22,557 bases of DNA from an uncultured Agathobacter sp. (GTDB lineage Bacteria; Bacillota; Clostridia; Lachnospirales; Lachnospiraceae). The translations under genes were made by a program, and so were the position numbers. The stretch spans positions 1 to 22,557 of the forward strand of contig CAKRKX010000037.1 in NCBI GenBank assembly GCA_934358675.1, given 5' to 3'. Below are positions 13,953 to 22,389 of this stretch, piece after piece (position 1 is the first letter of the stretch; each line of letters starts with the position of its first letter). A model generated the notes under the pieces. It saw nothing but the letters and a program-made list of their open reading frames with translations, was not told where the DNA came from and did not search any database.

Positions 13953-14852
13953 ATGTACTTTGAATTAAAGGAAAATAAACCACATGGGACACCGGATAAT
14001 CCGTTTAGTTTGTATCGTATACAGAATGTGCCACATGCATTTCAGATTCCGGTGCACTGGCATGATGAACTTGAGATTATCTTTGTAAAGAGGGGACCTT
14101 TGAATGTGACGATTTCAGGCGAAAATTATATTGGAAATCCCGGGGATGCGTTTGTTGTGTCGCCGGGGAATCTGCATTTGATGGGATCACATACCGGAGA
14201 TGTGGATTATTGTACCTTTTTATTCCCGTTGGAATTTGTGTCCTTTCAGACCAATGACTTGTGGGAACAGATGATTATGGCACCTCTGAAAAGCGGACGC
14301 ATGATTTTTTGTACACAAGTCGGCAAAAGAATGGAAGATCTGTGTGAGCGTCTGCTTATGCTGTATGCCGGAGAAGAAAAAAGAAAACCCGTCAGGATAC
14401 CGGAACAAAAGACAAAGGAGCAAGAAACGGATTCCCTTTCCATACAGATGGAAACCAAAGCGATACTTTGTGAATTCCTTCAGCGGATGTGGAAGAATCA
14501 TTTTATCATCGAAAACGATACAAGCGGAAGAAATACAATGGAAAAAGAGATGATCTCCTATATTCAGGAAAATTTTGCGAATGAGATTTCTCTGAAGGAA
14601 TTCGGAGCACAGTTTCATCTGTCTGAAAAATATATTTCCCGGTATTTTAAGGAACATTTTCATATTACGTTGTCGCAGTATGTGAATCATCTGCGGCTGG
14701 AGCATGCAAGACAGCTTTTGCAGGATACACAGTTACCGGTCACGGAGGTGGCTTTGCGCAGCGGCTATCCGAATGTCAGTTATTTTATCCGCAGTTTCAA
14801 GAAAATGTACGGTGTATCGCCGCTTCGATACAGAAAAAATGCATGGTTGTGA
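13953..14852 (+). CDS. AraC-family transcriptional regulator
   Basis: The 299-residue protein has an N-terminal cupin-like ligand domain (PVHWHDELEIIFVKRG at about 29-44, then PGDAFVVSPGNLH). The C-terminal part (about 197-299) has two helix-turn-helix motifs of AraC type, ISLKEFGAQFHLSEKYISRY and VTEVALRSGYPNVSYFIRSF, ending YGVSPLRYRK. AGGAG precedes the ATG closely after the MATE stop. It is likely the local regulator of the transporter, responding to a small, possibly sugar-like ligand; that is inferred from family and position. Confidence 0.95.
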   Translation: MYFELKENKPHGTPDNPFSLYRIQNVPHAFQIPVHWHDELEIIFVKRGPLNVTISGENYIGNPGDAFVVSPGNLHLMGSHTGDVDYCTFLFPLEFVSFQTNDLWEQMIMAPLKSGRMIFCTQVGKRMEDLCERLLMLYAGEEKRKPVRIPEQKTKEQETDSLSIQMETKAILCEFLQRMWKNHFIIENDTSGRNTMEKEMISYIQENFANEISLKEFGAQFHLSEKYISRYFKEHFHITLSQYVNHLRLEHARQLLQDTQLPVTEVALRSGYPNVSYFIRSFKKMYGVSPLRYRKNAWL

Positions 14853-14881
14853 AAGATTGATATCGGTTTGAATCCTGATTG

Positions 14882-14890
14882 TGCTATAAT
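14882..14890 (+). promoter_or_regulatory. Extended -10 promoter for the DUF3783 gene
   Basis: TGC-TATAAT ends at 14890, a perfect -10 with the TG extension, 30 bp before the start codon. No -35 is found at the usual distance. Confidence 0.6.
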
Positions 14891-14920
14891 ACGGGAAAAC
14901 GCAGTAAAGGATATCGTATT

Positions 14921-15292
14921 ATGGCACAATTTATTTTAATGTTCGGATTAGATAAAAAGAAAGAAGCAGCAGTGCGTTCGGCAGCAACTGTGATCGGTGC
15001 GACAGTAGTTGACGTACCGCGCAAAGATTACAGCCAGAAACTCGGCGCACTGGCAAAGGTACAGGGCTTTTCCCGGGAAAAGATCGTGTATAACGGACCG
15101 GATTTCCCAGCGGAGATGCTTGTGTTCTCCGGTATGAATTCCACACAGGTCGATGCGTTTCTTGCGGAATATAAAAAGCAAGGCGTTCCGGCGATCGGAC
15201 TTAAAGCGATCGTGACTCCGCACAATGTGTTCTGGACACCGGAGGCTTTGTTCAAAGAACTGCTTCGGGAGCATATGCAGCTGAAACCATAA
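14921..15292 (+). CDS. DUF3783-type small protein
   Basis: The ATG at 14921 gives 123 residues starting MAQFILMFGLDKKKE. A longer frame back to 14879 would run through the promoter and is rejected. AAAGGATAT lies upstream. The C-terminal two thirds (MLVFSGMNSTQVDAFL, then LKAIVTPHNVFWTPEALFKE) match what I recall of DUF3783, a small Firmicutes family of unknown function. No membrane segments or catalytic motifs are seen. It is a single-gene unit with its own promoter and a strong terminator shared with the convergent DeoR gene. Confidence 0.8.
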   Translation: MAQFILMFGLDKKKEAAVRSAATVIGATVVDVPRKDYSQKLGALAKVQGFSREKIVYNGPDFPAEMLVFSGMNSTQVDAFLAEYKKQGVPAIGLKAIVTPHNVFWTPEALFKELLREHMQLKP

Positions 15293-15300
15293 GACATAAA

Positions 15301-15341
15301 AATCCCCTCAGATGGATCGTATCATCTGAGGGGATTTGCTT
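15301..15341. terminator. Bidirectional terminator between the DUF3783 and DeoR genes
   Basis: A perfect 14-bp stem AATCCCCTCAGATG (15301-15314) pairs with 15323-15336 across 8 bases. T-rich tracts follow on both strands (plus: TGCTTTTT; minus: T5 opposite 15296-15300). It serves both convergent genes. Confidence 0.9.
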
Positions 15342-15342
15342 T

Positions 15343-16134
15343 TTAGATTTCTTCCGCGACAAGCAGGTTCACGCCGGCTTTCTCGTAGCTCTCACGCAAT
15401 CGATTCGACAGACCGGAATCGGTGATGACCAGATTGATATCATCAATCGATGCATAGCTGGAGATCGAGTTCGTGTCAAATTTGGTGTGATCAATGAGTG
15501 CAACGGCTTTGGACGAGGAGTTGACGCATAAGCGTTTCAGATCAGCCTCGTAGATCGAAAAATCGGTCAGTCCGTTTTCCATCGAGAAACCTCTTGCGGA
15601 GACGAATGCGATATCTGTGTGAATTTTCTTCAACAGATCCGCACCGAGCAGTCCTTCAATGGAAGAGGAGGTGGAAGTAACGATACCTCCGGTCATAATG
15701 ACGGTCACGCCGGGAATATCTTTCATGGCAAGTGCCAGATCGATTCCGTTGGTAATGACGGTCAGCTCGGTAAATCCTGTCAGATGCAATCCTAACGTAT
15801 AGGAAGTGGAGCTGGCATCTAAGAAAATGCACATATGATCCTGTACAAGTTTGGATGCTTCACGCGCGATCATTTCTTTTTCGTCCCGGTTCTCAAGTGC
15901 CCGCTCGTTGAAGACGTATGCCTTGGAAGTCAGGTCGCTTCCGTTTGTATCGCTGTCGCGATAGAGCGCTCCGCCATGTGTCTTTGTCAATAAATTTTCT
16001 TTATCCATCTGATTCAGGTCCGTGCGGATCGTTGTGGCGGATACACCGAGCATTTCACTCAATTCGTTGGTTGTCGCCTTACGATTCTTCTCAAGATAGG
16101 ACAGAATCAGCTTTTGTCGTTCTAATTGTAACAT
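15343..16134 (-). CDS. DeoR/GlpR-family transcriptional regulator
   Basis: This is a 263-residue repressor. The N-terminal winged helix (about 5-58) reads RQKLILSYLEKNRKATTNEL and then LGVSATTIRTDLNQMDKENL. The C-terminal sugar-phosphate-sensing DeoRC domain includes FLDASSTSYTLGLHL and ITNGIDLALAM. AGAGGA lies before the ATG. It is divergent from the transaldolase-transketolase genes and so probably represses them until a pentose or sedoheptulose phosphate-type effector accumulates; the effector is inferred from family and neighbours. An imperfect palindrome in its own leader (16157-16172) could be an operator. Confidence 0.94.
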   Translation of the reverse strand: MLQLERQKLILSYLEKNRKATTNELSEMLGVSATTIRTDLNQMDKENLLTKTHGGALYRDSDTNGSDLTSKAYVFNERALENRDEKEMIAREASKLVQDHMCIFLDASSTSYTLGLHLTGFTELTVITNGIDLALAMKDIPGVTVIMTGGIVTSTSSSIEGLLGADLLKKIHTDIAFVSARGFSMENGLTDFSIYEADLKRLCVNSSSKAVALIDHTKFDTNSISSYASIDDINLVITDSGLSNRLRESYEKAGVNLLVAEEI

Positions 16135-16156
16135 AATCCTCTTATTTCCTTCCCCA

Positions 16157-16172
16157 ATACGATATCACGTAT
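16157..16172. promoter_or_regulatory. Possible operator in the DeoR leader
   Basis: ATACG and CGTAT arms flank six bases, giving an imperfect palindrome 23 bp upstream of the DeoR start codon. The evidence is symmetry and position only. Confidence 0.25.
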
Positions 16173-16275
16173 TTACTTATTAACTATGATACTACCTTTT
16201 GTCGCTTTTTACTAGTCCGGATTGCAAATATTCTTTTAAAAATTTGTGAAGACTTATTTTTATTGTTATTTATAC

Positions 16276-16304
16276 TTGCTTTTTCTTGTGAACAATGCTA
16301 TATT
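16276..16304 (+). promoter_or_regulatory. Promoter of the transaldolase-transketolase operon
   Basis: TTGCTT (16276-16281), a 17-bp spacer ending in TGC, and TATATT (16299-16304) form a good sigma-70-type extended -10 promoter, 42 bp before the transaldolase start. Confidence 0.65.
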
Positions 16305-16346
16305 GACAACAGGAAACAAAAGAAAATACAAATGGAGGGATAAATA

Positions 16347-17000
16347 ATGAAATTTTTCGTAGACACAGCCAACGTAGAGGACATTAAGAAAGCCAATGAT
16401 ATGGGAGTTATTTGTGGTGTTACCACAAACCCGTCTCTGATCGCCAAAGAGGGAAGAGATTTTACCGAAGTAATTAAGGAGATCACATCCATCGTTGACG
16501 GACCGATCAGCGGAGAGGTTAAGGCTACAACCGTTGATGCTGAGGGCATGATCAAGGAAGGCCGTGAGATCGCAGCCATCCATCCGAACATGGTTGTCAA
16601 GATTCCTATGACCGTTGAGGGACTTAAGGCAGTCAAGGTTCTTTCCGCAGAGGGCATCAAGACAAACGTAACATTGATCTTTACTGCAAACCAGGCAATC
16701 CTTGCTGCAAACGCAGGTGCTACTTATGTATCTCCGTTCCTCGGAAGACTCGATGATATCAGCCAGCCGGGAATCGAGCTGATCCGTCAGATCGCAGAGA
16801 TCTTCGATATTTACGGATATGACACCGAGATTATTGCAGCTTCTATCCGTAACCCGATTCATGTAACCGACTGTGCACTGGCAGGTGCGGATATCGCAAC
16901 CATTCCTTACAAGGTAATCGAGCAGATGACAAAGCATCCGCTTACCGATCAGGGAATTGAGAAATTCCAGGCTGATTACAAGGCAGTATTTGGTGAATAA
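16347..17000 (+). CDS. tal: Transaldolase, short TalC/FSA-type
   Basis: The 217-residue enzyme transfers a dihydroxyacetone unit between sugar phosphates in the non-oxidative pentose phosphate pathway. It belongs to the short TIM-barrel subfamily shared with fructose-6-phosphate aldolase. Lys85 in VVKIPMT is the Schiff-base lysine, at the same number as in that subfamily. Residue 131 is Phe (YVSPFLGR) where fructose-6-phosphate aldolases have Tyr, which favours true transaldolase activity. GGAGG (16334-16338) stands 8 bases before the ATG. Transketolase subunits follow after 22 bp, giving a complete C3/C4/C5/C6/C7 exchange pair in one operon. Confidence 0.96.
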   Translation: MKFFVDTANVEDIKKANDMGVICGVTTNPSLIAKEGRDFTEVIKEITSIVDGPISGEVKATTVDAEGMIKEGREIAAIHPNMVVKIPMTVEGLKAVKVLSAEGIKTNVTLIFTANQAILAANAGATYVSPFLGRLDDISQPGIELIRQIAEIFDIYGYDTEIIAASIRNPIHVTDCALAGADIATIPYKVIEQMTKHPLTDQGIEKFQADYKAVFGE

Positions 17001-17022
17001 TTGATTCGGACGGAGAAAAATT

Positions 17023-17862
17023 ATGAATAAACAGGAACTTCTGATTAAGGCAAACGAAGTCCGCAAAGGCATTGTGACCGCTGTCCATGCAGCAAAGGCA
17101 GGACATCCGGGCGGCTCACTTTCTGCGGCAGATATCTTTACATATTTGTATTTTGAAGAATTGAATATTGATCCGAAGGACCCGAAAAAAGCGGATCGTG
17201 ACCGTTTTGTGCTTTCAAAGGGACACACTGCTCCGGGACTGTATTCGGCTTTGGCACTCCGCGGATATTTTCCGGTTGAGGATTTGAAGACACTTCGTCA
17301 TCTGGGTTCTTATCTGCAGGGACATCCGGATATGAAGCATATTCCGGGTGTTGATATGTCAAGCGGATCGCTTGGACAGGGAATCTCTGCGGCAGTCGGT
17401 ATGGCTTTGTCCGCAAAGCTTTCCAATGATGATTATCGCGTTTACACACTCCTCGGAGACGGCGAGATTCAGGAAGGACAGGTCTGGGAGGCTGCCATGT
17501 TTGCCGGCTTCCGCAAGCTGGATAATCTTGTTGTGATCGTGGATAACAATAATCTCCAGATCGACGGACCGATTGATCAGGTATGTTCGCCATACCCGAT
17601 CGATGAGAAATTTAAGGCATTTAATTTCCATGTGATCAATCTGGCAGACGGAAACGACATGGATCAGATCGCTGCGGCTTTTGCCGAGGCAAGAACCGTA
17701 AAGGGACAGCCGGTTGCCATCATCGCTCACACGGTAAAAGGCAAAGGCGTATCATTTATGGAAAATCAGGTCGGATGGCACGGAAAAGCGCCAAACGATG
17801 AGGAATACGCAATCGCAATGGAAGAACTTGAGAAGGAAGGTGAAGCATTATGTCAGAAGTAA
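17023..17862 (+). CDS. Transketolase, N-terminal (TPP-binding) subunit
   Basis: This is the 279-residue first half of a split transketolase. It carries the thiamine-diphosphate motif GDGEIQEGQVWEA from Gly145 with DNNN at 174-177, and the early substrate motif KAGHPGGSLS. The catalytic pyrimidine-binding half is encoded by the next gene, which starts 13 bp before this one ends, so the two subunits are probably made by coupled translation. Split transketolases are common in Firmicutes and archaea. It acts in the cytoplasm, moving two-carbon units between ketose and aldose phosphates. Confidence 0.96.
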   Translation: MNKQELLIKANEVRKGIVTAVHAAKAGHPGGSLSAADIFTYLYFEELNIDPKDPKKADRDRFVLSKGHTAPGLYSALALRGYFPVEDLKTLRHLGSYLQGHPDMKHIPGVDMSSGSLGQGISAAVGMALSAKLSNDDYRVYTLLGDGEIQEGQVWEAAMFAGFRKLDNLVVIVDNNNLQIDGPIDQVCSPYPIDEKFKAFNFHVINLADGNDMDQIAAAFAEARTVKGQPVAIIAHTVKGKGVSFMENQVGWHGKAPNDEEYAIAMEELEKEGEALCQK

Positions 17863-18788
17863 CTAAGATCGCCACACGTGTCAGCTACGGTAACGCGCTC
17901 GTAGAGCTGGCAAAGGAGCATGATGATGTCTATGTTCTGGATGCAGACTTAGCTGCTGCGACACAGACTGCCATCTTCCGCAAGGAATTTCCGGAGCGCC
18001 ACATTGACTGTGGTATCGCAGAGTGCAACATGATGGGTATTGCTGCCGGACTTGCCGCAACAGGCAAAGTTCCGTTTGCAAGTTCTTTCGCAATGTTTGC
18101 GGCAGGACGTGCATTCGAGCAGGTTCGTAACTCGGTCGGTTACCCGCATCTGAATGTGAAGATCGGTGCAACCCACGCCGGAATCTCAGTCGGAGAGGAC
18201 GGTGCAACGCACCAGTGCAACGAGGATATCGCATTAATGCGCACCATTCCGGGAATGGTTATCTTGAATCCGAGTGATGATATCGAGGCAAAGGCTGCCG
18301 TTAAGGCTGCCTACGAGCATGACGGTCCGGTCTATATGCGTTTCGGACGTCTTGCAGTTCCAATCATCAATGACAAGTCGGATTATAAGTTCGAGATTGG
18401 AAAAGGCGTAACACTTCGCGAGGGCAAGGATGTTGCCATCATCGCAACCGGATTATGTGTATCCGAGTCGCTTGCAGCAGCAGAGAAGCTTGCAGCAGAC
18501 GGCATTGATGCAAAAGTCATCAACATTCACACGATCAAGCCTCTGGATGAGGATTTGATCGTTGCAGCAGCTAAAGAGTGTGGCAAGGTTGTAACGGTTG
18601 AGGAACATTCTGTCATCGGCGGACTCGGTTCTGCGGTATGTGAGACTCTTTCCCGCAAGGCACCGACTCCGGTTAAGACGATCGGTGTGCAGGATCGCTT
18701 CGGTGAATCCGGTCCGGCTGTGGCACTTCTTGAGAAGTACGGACTGAATGCGGAAGGCATCTATGCATCCGTGAAGGAATTCGTATAA
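17850..18788 (+). CDS. Transketolase, C-terminal subunit
   Basis: The 312-residue second half of the split transketolase has the pyrimidine-binding domain with the conserved glutamate Glu58 in GIAECNMMGIAAGLA. The motif GATHAGISVGEDGATHQ follows, then a C-terminal transketolase fold (about 190-312). GGAAGG lies just before the overlapping ATG. The similar DXS and pyruvate dehydrogenase E1 enzymes are less likely because the gene pair and neighbouring transaldolase fit transketolase. A terminator follows at 18832-18867. Confidence 0.96.
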   Translation: MSEVTKIATRVSYGNALVELAKEHDDVYVLDADLAAATQTAIFRKEFPERHIDCGIAECNMMGIAAGLAATGKVPFASSFAMFAAGRAFEQVRNSVGYPHLNVKIGATHAGISVGEDGATHQCNEDIALMRTIPGMVILNPSDDIEAKAAVKAAYEHDGPVYMRFGRLAVPIINDKSDYKFEIGKGVTLREGKDVAIIATGLCVSESLAAAEKLAADGIDAKVINIHTIKPLDEDLIVAAAKECGKVVTVEEHSVIGGLGSAVCETLSRKAPTPVKTIGVQDRFGESGPAVALLEKYGLNAEGIYASVKEFV

Positions 18789-18831
18789 ATTTTTTGATCG
18801 CTCTTTTTTCTAAATGTTTAACAATATTAAG

Positions 18832-18867
18832 AAAGGGACATGCGTTGTATGGCGCGTGTCCCTTTTT
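18832..18867 (+). terminator. Intrinsic terminator of the transketolase operon
   Basis: AAAGGGACATGCG pairs with CGCGTGTCCCTTT (18853-18865) with one G-U, across an 8-nt loop, followed by Ts. The A-rich left flank may let it also end the convergent short gene. Confidence 0.85.
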
Positions 18868-18892
18868 ATGTATATATTGAGGAATCATAGGA

Positions 18893-19063
18893 TTATTCCG
18901 ATTGATCCATATCGCTGAGTGCATATTCGATGCATTGGATGACAACCTTGTTAAATGACATGTTGTTCTCGTTTGCGAGTGTCTGCACCTGTTCGATCAG
19001 ATCTTTGGGAAGTCTCAGGGATTTATTTTCATATTCGGTGTAGTCTGCTTTCAATTTAAACAT
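18893..19063 (-). CDS. Small ribbon-helix-helix (Arc/CopG-like) protein
   Basis: This is a 56-residue frame from the ATG at 19063 with AGGGGG upstream. The core ENKSLRLPKDLIEQVQTLA, then MSFNKVVIQCIEYALSDM (residues 12-52), has the pattern of a ribbon-helix-helix DNA-binding domain: a short beta strand with alternating residues and two amphipathic helices. Such proteins bind DNA as dimers through the strand, often as autoregulators or antitoxins. No toxin gene is adjacent. It is divergent from the large secreted protein across a 246-bp AT-rich region with direct repeats, which may be its binding site; that is inference. Confidence 0.75.
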   Translation of the reverse strand: MFKLKADYTEYENKSLRLPKDLIEQVQTLANENNMSFNKVVIQCIEYALSDMDQSE

Positions 19064-19135
19064 ATTTTGTACCCCCTTCCCTCTAATTTTATTACATAGT
19101 GAAAATATAAGATATATTATTAAAAGGTATATAAA

Positions 19136-19275
19136 AATATTATAAAAACAAATATAAATATAATATTTAAAATGAAGGTTAAGGAGAAAATTGTAAGAAT
19201 TTGCTATATGTGGCGCTCTTTAGTTTGACATTGGTAAATATAAGGAATATTATAAAAATAATATAAATATAATAT
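19136..19275. repeat. Pair of AT-rich direct repeats upstream of the secreted protein
   Basis: The first copy is at 19136-19166 and the second at 19246-19275, 110 bp apart. Both read AATATTATAAAAA, two or three variable bases, then ATATAAATATAATAT. The second copy contains the -10 of the promoter. They could be paired binding sites, for example for the divergent ribbon-helix-helix protein. Confidence 0.55.
19225..19253 (+). promoter_or_regulatory. Promoter of the secreted-protein gene
   Basis: A perfect TTGACA (19225-19230), a 17-bp spacer and TATTAT (19248-19253) lie 56 bp before the start codon. AGGAGG follows in the leader. Confidence 0.7.
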
Positions 19276-19309
19276 ATTTATATCAGAAAACAAAGGAGGA
19301 AGAAAAGGA

Positions 19310-22285
19310 ATGAAGAGATTCATGAAGTCTGTGTTGGCGTGCATGCTTGCATTTGCAATGGTTTTGACAGTGATGCCGGTCAATGCCTATGCTGCAAATA
19401 AGAAAGCAGTTGTCGTAACCAACCAGAAACAGCTTGAGAAGGCTCTCAAGAACGGAGCCACCAACATTGTGATCAAGACAAACAAGAGTGTTAAGATTAC
19501 AATTCCGGCGACAAAGAAAGCTGCAAAAGCAACCATTTCCGTACAGGCAAAGAATGCGACGATCACGAACAAGGCCAGCGTTAAGGCTATCGAGATCAAG
19601 GACGCAAAGGCTTTCGTCGAGAGCGGAAAAAACAACGATATCAAGATCACAGACGATAAGCTGTCACTGACTGTGGCAAAGGGATCGAAGGGATCGGATA
19701 TCCAGATTGCAAAGAAAGATGCAGAAATCAAGGTCGTAGCCAAAGGTGATGTGGCATCTGTAACTGTTGCAAAGACAGCGGACGTTACACTTACTGTAAA
19801 CAAGACTGCAACCGTAGCTTCTGTCAATGTCGCTGCAAAAGGCGCATCCGTTGACTTAAATGCAAAGGGTACTGTATCCGATGTCAAAGTCAGTGAGAAA
19901 GCAGCAGACACAAAACTGAATATCAATGCATCCGGTAAAGTTGAAAACGTACAGATCGATGCCAAGGCAGACGTAGCAGTAGCAGGTTCTACAAACGAAG
20001 CCGTTAAAGTAACGGTCAATGCAAAAGACACAACCATCAAGGCCGAGACTGCAGTTGATACAACATTAAACGCAGATACAAAGCTGGATCTGTCCAAGGG
20101 TGCGGAAGGATCTACCGTTACAACAAAAGAGAATGTTAAGGCGGATGTTGCAAACAACACAACCGATACCGTAACCGTTAAGGATTCCACAGGAAAAGAG
20201 TCCACTGTTGATGCCGGCAAGACCGAGACAAAGACAGATGAGGGCAAGAAGGACGATGACAAGAAGGATGATCAGAAGACGGATGATAATTCCGGAAATG
20301 TGACACCGACACCGACTCCTACACCAACACCAACACCAACTCCTACTCCGGATCCAACACCAACGCCGGATCCGGTTGAGGAAGAAGGTGAAGTGGATAG
20401 TATTTATGTACAGGATACAAATTTAGTATCTGTATATTTAAAAGATGTTGCAGAGGTTCCGGATGAGTTTGATGCATCAAATATGGAAATAAAGGATTCC
20501 AACGGCAGCACACTCGGTGTTACTTCCATCAAGAAGGATGGAAACGGATACTATGTTGCACTGTCTTCTAATATGGTAGATGGAAAGTACACATTGACCA
20601 TGCATCTGAACGGCAAAAAATATGTAAAAGACTTTACATATGAAAGCGAGACTCTGAGTGCAATCAAGGCACAGGCTGCAGAAATGATTGCAGAAAGCAT
20701 AAAAAATGAAGTTGAGGCTTCCGTCAGTGCGTTGGATACACCGGTTCTTTTCGAGGATGCATTATTGGATTTCCTGGAGTCGAAGTTCGATACAAATGTG
20801 TACACAGATGATTATGAGGTTATTTGTCAGCAGGTAAAAGAAAAGACAGATAAGAAGGCAACGGTACAGATGAGTATCAACTTGTATTCTTATAATCGTG
20901 ACACACAGACAAATGTATGTTATGAGTCAGAATGTGATGTGAAGTTTGTATGTACAGGAGACGCGTTTGAAATTGCGCAACCGGATATCAAATTTCAATT
21001 AAAGAATTCTGTAGTTGTAAAATGGATGAAAGATTATGAGTTCGCTTGTGTTGAAGCTGGCACTACAATTGATCAAATTAGTGAGGAACAGTGGACAAGT
21101 GATTCTGATTGGTGTGGTAACATCGAAATTGAAAATCTGTCAGAAAATACTAAATATTGGTTATATGCAAGATATGATGGATCTTCATCACTTTATACAT
21201 ATAAAGAATTTGTGGCAGAAGGTCCGGAATATGTTTGCTTTGCAGAACCGAACGGCCAGACTGATTTCGAGAAGGAAAGTGTTGATGCTGGAACTGAAAT
21301 AAAGGTACCATTATTAGTGCATGCTGCTATCTATGGAAACTATGATAATGACTATGCGGGTCCGGATTGCGAGTTGACAAGTCCCAACAAAGAATTGCAA
21401 AGCTTTTTGAACCGTTGGTCATTAAGCGAGTGGGATGAAGAAAATGATTGTCCAATTCTTTCATTCCCAATTCCTAAAGGATTAAAGAGCGGTGATTACA
21501 CTGTAAATGTTGCATATCGATATGTATATTATACAGAAGATGGTGACAACGAGGATGATTCTATCTATAGAGCGACTAGTGAACCTGTTAATATTACAGT
21601 TAAGTTTCACTGTAATGAAGTAGAAAATTCTGAAGTTACGGCACCAAATGTATTGTATACATTTTCAAACTCTATTGTTGTAAAAGCGGAGAATGGACTT
21701 CAATATGCATGTGCTAAAGAAGGAACGGTGATTGAAGATTGGTTCGCATATAGTGATCAACTTGGAAATATTGAGTTTGAAGATTTAGAGCCGAATACAA
21801 AATATATTATTTATGCTCGCATGGCGGACGAATGGGGAAATTACAAATCTGCAAGCGTAATAACTGCATCTGATTTGGTAAATCCTGTTGTCAAAGTAGA
21901 AAGTGATGGGGATAAATCAATTGATGCAGGTACAGTCATGGCTGGCAAAACGATTCATATTCCGTTAAAAGATTTAAAAAAGGCTTGTTATGGATGGAAT
22001 GAAAATGTAAGCGTGTGTGATAATATATCCTTTAATCTTGGTAATCAATATGAGTCACTTGAAGACCTTGAAGCATCTATTGAAGAAGAACATCCAGATG
22101 ATGATGAGTGGTATTATTGCTTAGAAATATTAGTACCGGAATCCCTGACAGTTGGAACTTATACAATTAGTTTTGTATATACTTATGAATGCTTCAACGA
22201 TGTAGAAGGAGAAGAAGAATCGGATACTCCTGTTGCAAAAACAGAACCAATTACATATACAGTAACATTTACGGTAGCCAAATAA
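19310..22285 (+). CDS. Large secreted multidomain protein (beta-solenoid-like region, Pro-Thr linker, duplicated C-terminal modules)
   Basis: This 991-residue protein has a clear signal peptide (cleavage near Ala28, VNAYA-AN). Residues of about 35-300 are made of short alternating strands rich in Val, Thr, Ala, Lys and Asp, about 20 residues per unit, consistent with a beta-solenoid or pectin-lyase-like stalk. An acidic/Lys stretch (310-330) and a Pro-Thr linker (332-357) follow. After a region at about 360-555 come two tandem modules about 221 residues apart (from about 560 and 781). Each opens with an FN3-like segment (SVVVK and SIVVK; LSENTKYWLYAR and LEPNTKYIIYAR) followed by a DAGT-containing beta domain. 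No LPXTG, SLH or C-terminal membrane segment is seen, so the anchoring is unknown. Likely cell-surface or released adhesin-like protein; not a family I can name. Confidence 0.8.
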   Translation: MKRFMKSVLACMLAFAMVLTVMPVNAYAANKKAVVVTNQKQLEKALKNGATNIVIKTNKSVKITIPATKKAAKATISVQAKNATITNKASVKAIEIKDAKAFVESGKNNDIKITDDKLSLTVAKGSKGSDIQIAKKDAEIKVVAKGDVASVTVAKTADVTLTVNKTATVASVNVAAKGASVDLNAKGTVSDVKVSEKAADTKLNINASGKVENVQIDAKADVAVAGSTNEAVKVTVNAKDTTIKAETAVDTTLNADTKLDLSKGAEGSTVTTKENVKADVANNTTDTVTVKDSTGKESTVDAGKTETKTDEGKKDDDKKDDQKTDDNSGNVTPTPTPTPTPTPTPTPDPTPTPDPVEEEGEVDSIYVQDTNLVSVYLKDVAEVPDEFDASNMEIKDSNGSTLGVTSIKKDGNGYYVALSSNMVDGKYTLTMHLNGKKYVKDFTYESETLSAIKAQAAEMIAESIKNEVEASVSALDTPVLFEDALLDFLESKFDTNVYTDDYEVICQQVKEKTDKKATVQMSINLYSYNRDTQTNVCYESECDVKFVCTGDAFEIAQPDIKFQLKNSVVVKWMKDYEFACVEAGTTIDQISEEQWTSDSDWCGNIEIENLSENTKYWLYARYDGSSSLYTYKEFVAEGPEYVCFAEPNGQTDFEKESVDAGTEIKVPLLVHAAIYGNYDNDYAGPDCELTSPNKELQSFLNRWSLSEWDEENDCPILSFPIPKGLKSGDYTVNVAYRYVYYTEDGDNEDDSIYRATSEPVNITVKFHCNEVENSEVTAPNVLYTFSNSIVVKAENGLQYACAKEGTVIEDWFAYSDQLGNIEFEDLEPNTKYIIYARMADEWGNYKSASVITASDLVNPVVKVESDGDKSIDAGTVMAGKTIHIPLKDLKKACYGWNENVSVCDNISFNLGNQYESLEDLEASIEEEHPDDDEWYYCLEILVPESLTVGTYTISFVYTYECFNDVEGEEESDTPVAKTEPITYTVTFTVAK
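20303..20376 (+). repeat. Pro-Thr codon repeat (flexible linker)
   Basis: Alternating Thr and Pro codons, with two Asp-Pro steps, encode a wall-spanning type linker between the N-terminal solenoid-like part and the C-terminal modules. The low-complexity DNA may vary in length between strains. Confidence 0.85.
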
Positions 22286-22312
22286 TTTTGTGAAAATCTG
22301 ATAACTGCATAG

Positions 22313-22351
22313 AGATGGTGTAAGGAATGAAAGCCTTACACCATCTTTTTA
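22313..22351 (+). terminator. Intrinsic terminator of the secreted-protein gene
   Basis: A perfect 13-bp stem AGATGGTGTAAGG (22313-22325) pairs with 22334-22346 across 8 bases, followed by T5. Confidence 0.9.
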
Positions 22352-22389
22352 TGCCTTTTTCTGTGAATCAAAAGAAATAGAATTTATTG

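Noticed and set aside
14879..14920. Upstream extension of the DUF3783 gene to 14879
   Set aside because: The extension would contain the -10 TATAAT; the ATG at 14921 has a ribosome site and a family-like start.
16157..16172. Palindrome as a strong DeoR operator
   Set aside because: Only five paired bases per arm and no second copy by the transaldolase promoter; kept only as a low-confidence feature.
16266..17228. Minus-strand frame of 320 codons opposite transaldolase
   Set aside because: Transaldolase on plus has its catalytic lysine, family motifs, promoter and ribosome site; the minus frame is Cys/Ser-rich, resembles nothing and crosses two real genes.
19387..20262. Long minus-strand open frame (about 290 codons) opposite the secreted protein
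   Set aside because: It is the mirror of a repetitive Val/Thr/Ala/Lys-rich coding region; its translation is low-complexity Ser/Phe/Val, it has no credible ribosome site, and the plus-strand gene has a signal peptide, promoter and terminator.
20303..20376. Short tandem repeats as a possible CRISPR or VNTR array
   Set aside because: The repeat is a Pro-Thr codon pattern inside a gene with no spacers; a linker explains it.
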